The notes: generated by a model not told the origin, from the sequence alone. Shown: positions 35,565-47,444, numbered from the stretch's first letter. The stretch is DNA of 64,000 nucleotides from Acanthacorydalis orientalis (GCA_034766995.1 CM068322.1:18482245-18546244); one strand, 5' to 3'. Numbers and translations are program-made.

Positions 35565-35690
35565 TGTATACAGCTGTAACTAACTAAGCTAGCTACAGAT
35601 ATCAACTAGTTATCTATAACTAGTTGGGTGCGCTAGCTAGCTACAGCTATAATTATAAATAGCTGAGCTACTTAAAAACGACACATGTGC
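35565..35690. repeat. palindrome cluster built on CTAG words
   Basis: AAGCTAGCTACAGATATC and GCGCTAGCTAGCTACAGC are direct repeats about 45 bp apart. Between them, AACTAGTTATCTATAACTAG T forms a 22-bp palindrome. Several further AGCTA/TAGCT words overlap, giving alternative hairpins. Confidence 0.7.
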
Positions 35691-35998
35691 TGAAACTAAT
35701 CAAAAAAATGGAGTAATTGAAAAGAACAAAGACCACCTGAAAAATATATAATACTATTTAAAAGATTAAATACTAATACCAAACTATGTTTCTATTCGCA
35801 TGATTTTTTTCATAATACATTTGATTATTGACTATTTTTACTTCACATGCATATTTATAGTTTATAATTAAATATTTGTAATACTTAAATAAATAAAATT
35901 AAAATTTTAAAAAATTATAAAGTAGCTAGTATTTTATTTACAAATGAAGGAAATATAATAAATTTTCTTTTCATTTCTATTATTTTTTAGACAATTTA

Positions 35999-36022
35999 TT
36001 ATATATATATATATATATATAT
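35999..36022. repeat. (AT)n array
   Basis: Short TA run. Confidence 0.95.
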
Positions 36023-36109
36023 GGATGTGTGGGTATTTGTATGTTACAATAAAACGAAAAAAGAGAAGTGGACGCAGTAGAAAAAGTTCAAGCCATTAAC
36101 CACATTCTT

Positions 36110-36480
36110 ATTTTCACTACTGTTCACCCTTTTGAATGTTTCGCTCGAAACGATTCATTTACGTTAAATAACAGGAAACACACGTATACTTAAAGCTGTA
36201 TACTTTTGCTGACGCGGCTATCTAGCGACGAGCTTTAATAAATGATAAAACCTCGCCCGCCTGTGCCGCAGTGTTCACTGATGAAGCAGCGTCACAACAG
36301 ACAACACCTTTCACTCCTTTGTTAATCCGCGTGGATAATGGATGATGATTCGCGACAAGAAAGAAAGACGCTACCGTCAAATGCGTAGTCCTCTCGACTG
36401 ACGTCACGATACAGTCTTCCCGTTCTTGTTATGGCCGAACGTAACACAATTTTATACATAGGTACGTTAATGTATAGAAT
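36110..36480. promoter_or_regulatory. candidate conserved noncoding element
   Basis: CpG-retaining block with a full CRE word in CTGACGTCACGAT (about 36,398), a GGATAATGGATGATG pair resembling paired-type (Bicoid/Otx-like) sites, and GACGCGGCTATCTAGCGACG. A 61-codon minus frame (36,222-36,407) has no recognisable motif. Regulatory role inferred. Confidence 0.3.
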
Positions 36481-36879
36481 GTTCCGCAACTTTCATTCTT
36501 GTACAAATTACGTTGTTAAAACGGTTACATGGAATTGAAATAGTTAGATAAAAACGTAATACTAGCCAAATTGATACTATTGTCTTTGTTTACTGGTCAC
36601 AATTAATAATTTCAACTATTTCCACAGCTTTGTTTTCTAATATAATTTTAAATTAAAATATACACATTTTAGACTTGGTGAGATACATTTTAAAATTAAA
36701 CGGGATAATTTCAAACTTATACGTAAATACGCAGTTATATAAAACATGTAGATATATATATTTTCAAAAATTGAAATGTTTCTTAATTCATTTCATAGTC
36801 ATTAAATACGTAGGTAAGTCAACTGAATGACTAAATGAAATAAAAAATACAATTTTATATTTTTGACTCTTTTTTCAAC

Positions 36880-37085
36880 AAATTTTATTTTAAAACGAAA
36901 AATAATTTCACAAATTAATTGTTTTTTCACCATACAAATCATAAAAAAATGCTTTGAAAAAAAATGTTCAATAAATCATTAATGATCAATTTTGATTACT
37001 GCTTATGCGCATTTTGATATCAATACTGTCATCTTTAAGACACTACGGTGCACAAAACCTGTGGTCTTCTTTTCTATGATTGATT
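36880..37085. repeat. foldback repeat, copy H left arm
   Basis: TTTTTTCACCATACAAATCA, AAAAAAATGTTCAATAAATC, GATCAATTTTGATTACTGC, GCGCATTTTGATATCAATAC and GTCATCTTTAAGACACTACG together form one of the best-preserved left arms plus half-centre. Its partner lies at 37,495-37,690. Confidence 0.7.
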
Positions 37086-37089
37086 AAAT

Positions 37090-37490
37090 ATTATTATCTT
37101 TTATAAAATTTAATCATTTATTATTTTATCATTGTTAAAGATATCTTGATGATCGATCGGCAGATTGATGGCAGCTCTGTAAACTTAACGCTGAGAGCGT
37201 GATGAGGGATTTGGGTTTAAGATGTATTAAATATTAGTCAGTGCATAAGCAAGCGTCATCAGCGTACTACCGAATACCTCGTGTGTAAATACAGACAGCA
37301 CAATGTATGTAAATCAAGAATTCTACAAGTAACAAAACTGTTGTTATTCCCTTAAAAACCATCGTGGCCGTATATACACTCAAGAAATTGGACTGAAGCT
37401 CTCACTCCATAAGGTGCTTGGTATCAGGGAAGGAAAATCATTCCTCTCCGACATCTGAATTCAATACATTCATTTATTAAATTTTTTCAT
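37090..37490. other. unique segment lodged between the two arms of copy H
   Basis: About 400 bp unlike the arms and richer in G+C, containing for example ACGCTGAGAGCGTGATGAGG. Part of the plus strand reads KNHRGRIYTQEIGLKLSLHK followed by VLGIREGKSFLSDI and a stop. This is a 40-codon stretch with protein-like composition that I cannot assign. It could be an insertion into the element, captured host DNA, or the original interior that other copies have lost. Confidence 0.4.
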
Positions 37491-37494
37491 CTTA

Positions 37495-37690
37495 TCACTA
37501 TGAAGATGATGGGATCCCCATCTCAATGCACATATGCAATAATCAAAAATGATTAATAATGATTTATTTAATTTATGGCTACAAAATTTTTTGTGATTTT
37601 TAAGGTAAAAATAGAACTCATTAGTGAAACAGAATTTAACCACACGGTCGAAATTGTATTGTAACGATGATTAAAACTTCCACAAATATA
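37495..37690. repeat. foldback repeat, copy H right arm
   Basis: Starts at the half-centre (GAAGATGATGGGATCCCCAT), then CAATGCACATATGCAATAAT, CAAAAATGATTAATAATG, TTTTTTGTGATTTTTAAGG and GAATTTAACCACACGGTCG, in inverse order to the left arm at 36,880. Confidence 0.7.
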
Positions 37691-37699
37691 AATATGCAG

Positions 37700-40015
37700 T
37701 CAATTTAAATGTTTCGCTGTGAAAGTAAAAAAGGTATATATTAAACCACTTAACTGATTAAAGTAATCAAATTCTCATATTTGAAAATATTATATTTCGA
37801 TATTTATTGTCTCATTTTCCCGTATTCATGTAGTGTACTCTTTTGTATAAATTATGCAGGCTAACTGTTTGCTAATTTAAAATCAAACTGAGGATAGTGA
37901 AAGTCAAAACTTGTCGTAAAAGAAACCAACTATCACGAGCTTCCAAGATTCGTATATAATAAGTTTATTTGTGAACCTCCATATTGTTCTTGAATAAATT
38001 CAGTGAATTTACTGTTGAGTATCAGATACGAAGTTCAAGACTTATACTTCACAAATTCGGATCGACAATAGTTTTTGAAGCTAGTATATGTCAGAGCCTG
38101 AGATGATACTGGACTGAAGGACCGAATTCCCAAGAATGTCGCCTCATACCAATAATATTTATGATAATATTTTTCTTTATAATGTCTAACTTTTATACAC
38201 TACCAACAACTAGAATTGAAAACGTTACTTAAAAGATTAAATAAATACGTAATGAATAAATATAGTGTAAAGAGAAAACTACACATTAACATTTTGTATA
38301 TAATTTGATTAACATTAAATCTATTGTTATTTATTTAAGTATATTACATTTGATTTTTTTATAAATGTAATCACAGAATTTGAATTAATTTTATAACACT
38401 TTATTAAAGTACTTTCAACTTTAAAATAGTTTAATTTGTATAAACTATTTCGCATGATTGAGCCAAAAGATAGAAAAACAATTCACTAGAACGATCTGCG
38501 AGATCACAAACGTTACTAGTAACCTGGATAAATATTATTAATTCGCATCAAACAACAGCTGCGTTATGTAATGAAACTCCTAACTTATGAATTATAAATA
38601 TTATACCTATAAACCACAAATCACAGGTGTGTTAATTTCGTATCAGATATGATTTAAACATGATTAAAAAACAATATAATACATGTAACACTTGTCAATA
38701 ATATATACATACTTTTTTGAATAGATAACAAGATTCAAGAAGAGTTACATATATCTAATATATAAAACATTTTACAAATTCTTAGAGTAATAAATTTATG
38801 AAAAAATAAAAACAGATGTGTAATTTTAGTTTTAATTACAAACGTGTCATGTAAAAATCATTGTAATGTTATCTTAATAATAAAACCTATATTTCTTTTA
38901 CATATAAGTAAGAGTATCTATGGTGACAAGAAATGTTTACCTTGTCAGGTCATAGGTTTCAAGTTTAATTCATTAAATTTCGTTCTTAGGTATTTTTTAT
39001 GTTTAAATATATTATGATGTAAAAACTAATCAACAGTTTTTTTCTTTTTATGTTTCTATCTATTTTCCCGTAAATGTTTATGGGATATATATTAATTAAT
39101 TGTTTCTCTTAAAATAATCATATTTGCTGCTTATGGAAATTATAATCGATAAATTATACAAATCTGAAACATTTTCACATAATAAACCATTAAAAAGAAA
39201 GTATGTTGAGTAGAGATACTTCTCTTAAATAGACTATAAAAGTATCACTTACTCAATTTGTGCTAATCTTATACAGATCTATTATTTTAGAAATTTTTCT
39301 CAAGTTACTTTCATAAAACAGAAATTTATAAATTGTGCTAAAAGAACAAATTAAAAAATCCTCGTTTAAAAAATAGATCTGTTTCAAAAATATCTTTTTT
39401 AATAAAAACATTTATTTTAAAAATAATAGTAATTATTATTAAAAATACAATTGAAAAAATGCACAAAAATCGTCAACTATTTTTTTAAAAAAAATATACA
39501 CAGAAACAAATAGAAATAAATATAGAAGAACAACTTTAACCTTCCCAGAAAAATAACAAAATGTTCTGTATTTACAAAATTTAAAACAGATTACTGTGAG
39601 TTTTTATCCTAAAGTATTACAGAAAATATCAGCAATCTAGTTTCAAAATTCACAATTAAAAAAAAATGACAGATCCTCACACAAAAACTTACAAAAAAGA
39701 TTTGAAACCATTTTATTTCATTTGCAGAATTGAAAATATTATTAATAATTAAAGATCATATACAAAAGATGGTTGAAAAAATTAACTGAAGAGCGCATAC
39801 CTTTTAATGATACTGACATGAATCAAGAAAGAAACCTATAGCTTAGAATATACTCTTTCAAAAGATACTTATTTTCCAACAAAGACACTACCACTTCCAA
39901 TATATTCCTGACAACACGAAACAAGTTTCTTTATTCAATCAGTGAAGAAATCTGATGTCATGTTATAAGAATACAAGATACTTTTCTTCAGGATCAAGTT
40001 GATGGATCCAGTCAC
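37700..40015. other. AT-rich spacer
   Basis: About 2.3 kb without a recognisable gene, element or motif cluster. Confidence 0.55.
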
Positions 40016-40023
40016 ACAGTACA

Positions 40024-40071
40024 GAAAATTTGTTATCTGTTATCCCTAAGGATTACAGATAACAAATTTTC
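40024..40071. repeat. near-perfect hairpin, 22-bp arms, 4-nt loop
   Basis: GAAAATTTGTTATCTGTTAT CC, loop CTAA, then GG ATTACAGATAACAAATTTTC. The arms pair at 21 of 22 positions. It is far better conserved than other inverted repeats here, implying recent origin or selection. Confidence 0.9.
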
Positions 40072-40074
40072 TCC

Positions 40075-41880
40075 GCTTTTAATTTCATGGCACTCCAAAT
40101 TACCCAACAAACTTCAAAAGTTTGCCTTTCATTTCTGAAATCAACATGTACGCCACCTTACGAGCATAAAAGTATCTTTACTCTAAAATATACATCCTAA
40201 ATAGTCAACTATTTTTTAATAAATTCTAAGTTTTACAGTAATATCAGCATTACTTTTTGTGGTTACTTTAAGCACAGTAACATAGTGAATATACAAAGCT
40301 TCAAACTTGACACAAGTACAAAACATTTGAAATATCTCTCATATCTTAAAATTTCATTTTAAAATATGATGAATTAATTAACTAATACTAATACTTAACT
40401 ATGAATACATCTATTTTTATAATTAAATATTTTATTTCAAACCTAATCTGACTAGCATTACCAGACGAATACAAAAACGCATATTTTTTTTATAAAAAAT
40501 CATTTTTTACATTTAATATATTAACAAATTAATACGAAAATTTCTCAAAACATTAATAGATATTTAGAAAACTACCATTAACTTTTCTCATAGACCACCG
40601 CAAGTTACTTATTAAGGAATTTCAAAAATTCGACATAAAAAAATTACATATATTCAGGTTAAACTACAATCATTTTAATAAAAAATGATTTTAAATAAAA
40701 CTAAAACTCCTACAGACTTATACAAAATTAGAGACACTAATTTAAGTATAATAATATAAATAAGAAATTTCTTTGGTCATCATAAGCAAAGTAAATTCAA
40801 TACTTTTGTTTAAAAAATCAATAACTGAAAAGTTACAACACCTTTACTATTTTACAATATATTTTAACATGTATACCCGTGTCCTCTTCTTATCTTAATA
40901 GTAAATAATTGTTTATTTTGACATCGAAGCTAACCTTGTATGTAATTTTTCTTTTCGACATTATCTATAAAATGCTTCCCATTCGATTGAATACAAAACT
41001 TTTCTTGTACACATCGTAACTTACTAGAACATTTAAATTTACCGACTTGAATCTGATTTAAATAAAATAAATTCTATACATTTTTATCTTCGAATAAAGT
41101 TAACATTTCAAGCAAAAATGGTCTTATTGTTGTTAAATGTTAGTCTGAAAATATTAACCTTTTTTCTGAAAATGTTCTGTATAAATGTTAGTCTGAAAAA
41201 TGACTAAAATCGCCTATTAATAGAATATTTTATATTTGTGTATTTTTAAATTGTATTTTTGTTCGGGTGCTCATGACTTTATCAACGCGCACTAAAACTC
41301 CAAATAACAACCAGAACATAGAATATTTTATTCGGTGTTTAAAATCAATGATCATTTAAAAAAAAATATTCAAAATGTGCCAAAGGAATAATTTTTCACA
41401 ATCATTAATAAAAATGCGCATACTTAATATAAGATGTTGTTCGAAATTTCTTATAACTAGTATTTTCTTATACAAACATATTTTAAACAATATAATTATT
41501 CAAGTACTTTACTTTCACGTAAAAAGTTAAGTCAATTCTCATAAATGCTTTAGTTTCAAATAATGTAACCGTTTTGTCAAAGCTATTAAAGAAAGAATTT
41601 TCTGTCTGCTTGAAGATCACACGCATCAACAGAGCATTATTTAAATTTAATAAACCATAAAAAAACATTAAATGTAACAAATTCGTTTAATATTTAATCA
41701 TGTTTATATTTAAGTAATTTTTATTCGTTTAAATCCAAGACGAAAAATTATATTTGAGTGAAATATATAATTCTTTAAAACGATATGTATTAGTGACAAT
41801 TAATAGTATTATAAACTGTAAAAAATAGACAATTTTATCTTTCATTTTTCTAAAAAATAGGATTTATGAATTTAATTAGT
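40075..41880. other. AT-rich spacer
   Basis: No gene. A degenerate foldback-like fragment (near 41,345-41,425) was too weak to call. Confidence 0.5.
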
Positions 41881-41886
41881 AAAATG

Positions 41887-41957
41887 TATATGTGTGTGTG
41901 TATATATATATATATATATGTTCTATATAATTTGGGTATTATATATATATATATATA
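41887..41957. repeat. (AT)n arrays with tandem duplication
   Basis: The unit TATATAATTTGGGTATT occurs twice (about 41,924 and 41,954) around a TA run, indicating a local duplication that includes the array. Confidence 0.85.
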
Positions 41958-42151
41958 ATTTGGGTATTTCAATTTATAAATTGACAAATAAAATCTAGAT
42001 GTGGATAAAAGCAATAAAAATTATTTTAAGATATATTTTTAAAAAAATATAAAATAAATGCTACTGGTTATAACATTTAAATTTTTTTTCATTTAATAGA
42101 TAATATTTTTTATTTGTCGTATTACCTAAGGAAAAAATTATATCATTTTTC

Positions 42152-42199
42152 TGTCTAACTAAATAAACAATCATTTTTGATTGTTTATTTAGTTAGACA
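42152..42199. repeat. perfect hairpin, 22-bp arms, 4-nt loop
   Basis: TGTCTAACTAAATAAACAAT CA, loop TTTT, then TG ATTGTTTATTTAGTTAGACA, all 22 positions pairing. Pairing continues imperfectly outward (ATTATATCATTTTTC against GTTAAAATGATAAT), for a total arm near 38-40 bp. Confidence 0.93.
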
Positions 42200-42239
42200 T
42201 GTTAAAATGATAATTTTTTAAATTATTATCAATTAGATA

Positions 42240-42242
<3 letters not shown>

Positions 42243-42281
<39 letters not shown>
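42243..42281. repeat. (AT)n array
   Basis: Pure TA run. Confidence 0.97.
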
Positions 42282-42283
<2 letters not shown>

Positions 42284-42289
42284 ACATTT

Positions 42290-43624
42290 TCATTTATTAC
42301 AAAAAATTATAAAACGAACCAATTTTGCATTTATTTGAACAAAATTTTGAAATGACACATATTATCACTAGATATTAAAATATATGAAATAGGAAAATCT
42401 TTCTTCAAGCAATCAGTATGAATGTAAAAACATCATTAAAAATACTATACGTGCAAACAATAACATATATTTTTTTTAATAATAATGACAACTTCACATT
42501 TTCATAAAAATGAATTAATTAAAAACTCAACACTTATAAACACTTTTCGTGTATCACACACAAACAATAAACAGTCCCATATCTAATTTACAGAGTATAA
42601 TCGAAATTTCTATCTTCTCGTGGGAATTTTCATTTTCAGTATGTTTTTTTTTATAAATCTGCATTATCGTCGACGTACAGAATGGATATAGTACGCGGTA
42701 ACTAAATAATTCAATGTTCAATATAAGTTTATAAATGAGTTTTTTTCTAGAATGGATGCATAACAAGTCAGGAAGTTATATGTTGAACTTACGTCAAGTA
42801 TTATATGTAAAAATAAGAGGATACACAGACAGATTACGATTTGAACTTTTAATCTAATATTTGCATAAAAAAATGTTAATAAATTATACTTATTTTATAT
42901 AATAGAAAATATTTAACTTATTTTACATTAACATCATTTTTTTAAGTCTGCATTTATTTCTTCTTTAAAGTAAATATTTTATATGATTAACTGATGACGA
43001 ATTTGAAAAAAACTAGAGGATAAAAAATTCTTACAAAACAAATTTAAATTAATTTTACTCATTAAAAAATTAACACAAACATTAAGTTTTTTCTTCACCA
43101 ATTTTTTCTAACAAATTACATCTTTATTTCCTCATAAGTACTGATAAAATAAAATATTTAATAATTTCGCATTAAATGATTTAACAATTGTAATAAAATT
43201 ACAAAATATATAAAATATTATTAAATTCAATAACACATATTTATTATGAATAGATAAAAGAAAAAATAAACCAACATTTTCAACTTCAACAGCGATATTA
43301 AGTATTTTCCAACTGATTTGTTAATTAAATTACAATTAATAAAAATAATAAATACCCGTAATAACATTTTAAAGCTTGATTAACTAAGTACTTTTTAGAA
43401 ATACATTTCCATATGAACATTAATTCATAAATTTAATTAAATTACAGGACATTATAAATAACATTTAAATTTAATAAACATTAATGGTAGATCGTTTGAA
43501 GACGACATTTCTGCTCTGTAATTTGTAATAGAATGCTTGCATATGTAAAGTCATAGCTTGCAGGCTTTTACTCTATCAGTAAATGTCTTTACCTTACTCA
43601 TAATTGTATACACATATGTGTATG

Positions 43625-43670
<46 letters not shown>

Positions 43671-44360
43671 AGTTCGTCTTTACAAATGAACGTTATATAT
43701 TATATTACAAGGCAAGTTCTCCAACAAAAACGATTCATAAAGTTGGATATCAAAGAAGCTATATAGTTATATCAGACAAATTAACCTCTGTTAATGTCGT
43801 CGTTACACACACGTTTCTTTATTCTTTGAAATGTAGAAACATGTATGCTGCATTTAAGAAAAAGACGAACAACAATACAATACCATATATAAATTAAAAT
43901 TGTTTTAATAAAATGTAAATAAATTTTATTGAATACTTTTAGTTCTTGAAGATTGTAACTGAATATCAACAGAATAAAAAGTAATTTTATTCTTAAACCT
44001 TAAAGTTTTGTATAAAACACTACTTTTAAAAATTATTTTTTCTTGAACAAAATATAAAAAAAGTTAGGATTAAAAATGCTGAAAACCTGATTATCAACGT
44101 TATTCATTGTTGTTTATGGGGATTTCTATCGTGAGACAATAATCTTTAAACCGCTTATGTATTAAGTGTGCAAATGAATTAAGTGCCTTTAAGTCTATAA
44201 ATCCTGAATTTTTATTCTCAGAAAAATATTTTTTTCATATTTTACTCTTTATTTTCGTAGTTATTATCAAATAAAAACTAAAATACATTTAAAAAATGTT
44301 AAATTTACAATTTTCTCCATATGTTTCTAAATCATCAAATTCGTCCTTGGATTCATAATA
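42290..44360. other. AT-rich spacer
   Basis: No gene or element recognised apart from the array at 43,627. Confidence 0.55.
43627..43667. repeat. (AT)n array
   Basis: Pure TA run. Confidence 0.97.
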
Positions 44361-44365
44361 CATGC

Positions 44366-44432
44366 ACATAGAAGTAAAAAATGTATATGAATTTGAAGAT
44401 CATAAATCACAATTATTTTTCAACCAACCTAA
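44366..44432 (+). mobile_element. mariner HTH-to-TIR derivative, copy 3 (3' end only)
   Basis: Only the last 67 bp remain: VKNVYEFEDHKSQLFFNQP, the same junction and translated terminal repeat as the copies at 26,976 and 35,036, ending CAACCAACCTAA. The left part is missing or unalignable. Confidence 0.65.
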
Positions 44433-44577
44433 GAAAAACTACCAATTTATTCTTAAAAAAAATTATTCATCTACAATTTTCATAATAGAAAGTATAATAC
44501 TGTGTATCTAATACTAACTGATTTCATTCCTATAAGTTATGTACTGAAATCGTCATATTTTCTTATTCATAAAACAT

Positions 44578-44578
44578 T

Positions 44579-44618
<40 letters not shown>

Positions 44619-44630
44619 TGTATATATACA
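44578..44630. repeat. compound (TA)n(TGTA)n array
   Basis: TA run with TGTATG units and a short TC-rich tail. Confidence 0.96.
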
Positions 44631-44984
44631 CCTTTCTCTCCCTTCCTTCCAACTCATTTTCTCTCTCTTCTTATATATACATATAATAAAATATAAAATA
44701 TAGAAGGTAGGAACCTTAATACGAGTATATACATTAATATTAATACACAATTCTAAGCACATGTTATCGAAACAACCAATTTACGATTTTATAATATCAA
44801 ATAAACTCAATTAACATTAACGTTTACCATTATTAATTTAACATTAACTAATTTACGAGTATAATCAATCAACAAATATAGACTAGCATCATATGGTCTA
44901 AATTAGCGCAAACTGAAATTTAGTGAGTGGTTATTGATTTGTTGCGTCGACGATATACACACATGCAGACACATTCTTATACGT

Positions 44985-44985
<1 letters not shown>

Positions 44986-45020
<35 letters not shown>

Positions 45021-45038
45021 TATATATATATATATACA
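44986..45038. repeat. compound (TA)n(CA)n(TA)n array
   Basis: CA segment flanked by TA runs on both sides. Confidence 0.96.
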
Positions 45039-45204
45039 GTTTGAAATTAACTTATGGTTTCTAATACGATAAGAATTAATAAAAAATGCGGAATTAAAGA
45101 TCTTTCATCTTATTCTATATTTAGGTTATTATAATGATTTTTTTCATAAAGTAAAAAAGTTAAGAAGTAAAGCCATACAAAGCATAATCAGGAAACATTG
45201 AAAA

Positions 45205-45290
45205 ATATAGTAAACCCTCATATATTACGGTTAACTGCTTCTATAAAAACACAATGTTATGTGAAACCGTGTCATATCAGATATTTAGAC
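45205..45290. repeat. possible Tigger-like MITE remnant
   Basis: GTAAACCCTCATATATTACG, then GAAACCGTGTCATATCAG, recall the termini of Tigger-derived MITEs. No second end could be placed. Confidence 0.25.
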
Positions 45291-45674
45291 ATAAATTAAC
45301 ATTACATAATTAAATTAACATATTTTACTCGAAAAATTGTAACAATTTCGAATGATAACTTTTTACTTATTATGTATTTGATTAATTTTAGGAATTTATA
45401 CAAAATATGTAAAAAAATATAGAAATAATATTTTTTTATTGACTCGAAATTTTAAACTAAAACATTTTTAAGCTTTCATTTAACTTAGAATCTATTCCGA
45501 CTGTTTACTTTTTACCTAGAATTTTTTTACCTATTTTCTTTTTATGTTCATTGCAATGACATTATTTTAAATCAAATATAATTCTAAAAAAGCTAATAAA
45601 CTGGTTTGTTATTAGTACTTTACTAATATATAAATAATATGTTTACAAAAATATTTTAATACCATTTCTATTTA

Positions 45675-46022
45675 CTATTTCTCATTTGGCGTCCGAAAAG
45701 CAGCACATTAGGCATTGCATACTTTTCGCATTTCAATTGAAAAAAATGCTACTGAAGCTACGAGAATGATTTTTTCAGCTTTGGAGAAAAAATGATGTGA
45801 CATATAAAACATGCAAAAAATTATAAAACAATGAAAGAGATCCGAAAATGCATTACGACTTAATCAACTCATAACCACCATCTTTTTTCGACAAGGGATT
45901 AGTCAGTTACGTGACAAAAGGGGTAAAGTTATACAAAATAATGAGGGGTTCTTAGAAGATTGTAATGTATTCATATTCATTTTTCGGTAAATATTCATTT
46001 TTTATAAAAATTGCATCGAATT
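45675..46022 (+). mobile_element. mariner deletion derivative, copy 2
   Basis: Plus strand reads the mariner N-terminus HIRHCILFAFQLKKNATEAT followed by RMIFSALEKK, then MKEIRKCITT, and after frameshifts a C-terminal FFRQGISQLRDKRGKVIQNN. It aligns from end to end with the 486-bp element at 20,113-20,598 (opposite orientation), including the region where the catalytic core is deleted. The 3' end keeps TCGAATTA, matching the other copy's ACCGAATTA terminus. The 5' end is not intact, and a TA array begins 15 bp past the 3' end. Confidence 0.75.
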
Positions 46023-46032
46023 AGTTGGTACC

Positions 46033-46036
<4 letters not shown>

Positions 46037-46069
<33 letters not shown>
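46037..46069. repeat. (AT)n array
   Basis: Pure TA run. Confidence 0.97.
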
Positions 46070-46071
<2 letters not shown>

Positions 46072-46179
46072 GAATGAATCACATGGTAATCAATCTCAAC
46101 TGAACCAATTAAAATATTTTTACAATAACATAACTGAGGTGAGTAAATAAGATCATAATTTGTATTTATTACACGTAAT

Positions 46180-46570
46180 CAATTCATATTAATATGTGAC
46201 CGAGTATTAGTAGTAGTAATAGTAACAGAAGTATGGATACCTTGTAAGTAATCTTCAAACCAACAACAGTAACAAGAATTATGGTAACAACCGCCGTGCA
46301 ATATTAAACAATGTCCGTAGAAGGAGAAACCTACAAAGAGAAAGGACATTGGGGCGCGGTCTTCTACAGACATCCACGGTATGCGATGAATAATGCATAA
46401 TATGGAAATTAAGATTAATTGATTAAATCATGAAAGTATGGATACGTGTCCGGAAATCGTAACGACCTCTGCTATTTTCCCATCCACGTAACGTACACCG
46501 ACACTCGTTCTTCTCAATACTAATGCTGAAACGGCGAAATGTTTGACAAAACTGAAAACGCGCAAATAAA
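46180..46570. promoter_or_regulatory. moderately GC-rich block
   Basis: Contains GTAGTAGTAATAGTAACAG, AACAACCGCCGTGC, GGGGCGCGGTC and CCACGTAACGTACACCGACA. No credible frame (the 64-codon minus frame is Cys/His-rich by chance of a GTA/GTTACAG repeat). Possible noncoding regulatory DNA. Confidence 0.2.
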
Positions 46571-46674
46571 CATAAAGTCGTTCGGGAATATTTATAGATT
46601 TATTCAAAAGAAATGATAATCAGTATTTTCTTATTATTTATGATCGAAATATTTTTTGAAATAATAAATGTTAA

Positions 46675-46677
<3 letters not shown>

Positions 46678-46716
<39 letters not shown>
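46678..46716. repeat. (AT)n array
   Basis: Pure TA run. Confidence 0.97.
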
Positions 46717-46717
<1 letters not shown>

Positions 46718-46912
46718 TAACATATGTTTATAATAATTGTCAAAATAGTTATAAATAATGAATAACATTAATTATAATTACATACATTTAAAACTCAAAA
46801 AATAATAAATGTTACTGAAAAAATGCATTTTTGTTGTAAATTGCTTTTGAAAAATATTAATTAGTTTTTAATTATAATTAATTATTGTTAGTGGTTATTG
46901 ACATATAGACAC

Positions 46913-46962
46913 CCACACACACACATACACACATACGTGTATGTATATATATATATATATAT
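46913..46962. repeat. compound (CA)n(TA)n array
   Basis: CA units, an ACATACGTGTATG transition, then TA. Confidence 0.95.
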
Positions 46963-47204
46963 ACTATGAGAAGAATAAACCATTAAAAAATAAGGACAAA
47001 ACAGTAATAAAATGAACCGCCGGCTGATACTTTGTATTTTTTTAATTTTCAAAATAATTCTCTTGAAATTAAAATGTAAATAAATAATTTTATGCAATAT
47101 AAATAAATATATTTTAAGAAAATGTAATTAATAAATTTTAATAAACACTAAATATTTCATTTTTAGATGGTTAGTGATTTACGTCAATTATTTTCAAACA
47201 TTCA

Positions 47205-47440
47205 ATTTTCTCTTCCACTCAAACCATTAATTTATTGTTCTAATCAAAAATGGTAATTTAATGATTACTGGTCATTTTTTATTGATGCTTATAAATATTC
47301 GGTATTTTGTTGGTGATACGTTAAAGTTCAGAGTGTTGAGGTACGGAAATATCTTAAATATGTAGTGGTTTACATAATAATTAAAAAATTGTCAAGAAAA
47401 TAAATTTAGTCACTGAGCCAAAAATTACATTTTATCGTTT
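47205..47440. repeat. foldback repeat, copy J
   Basis: The left arm has CACTCAAACCATTAATTTAT and TCTAATCAAAAATGGTAA. The centre reads GTTCAGAGTGTTGAGGTACG. The outer right arm reads AAATAAATTTAGTCACTGAG. The inner right arm is missing. Confidence 0.55.
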
Positions 47441-47444
47441 ATTA

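Noticed and set aside
41340..41430. Possible further foldback copy
   Set aside because: Only isolated words (TTTTTCACAATC, AATGCGCATAC) match and their order is disturbed; could be chance in AT-rich DNA.
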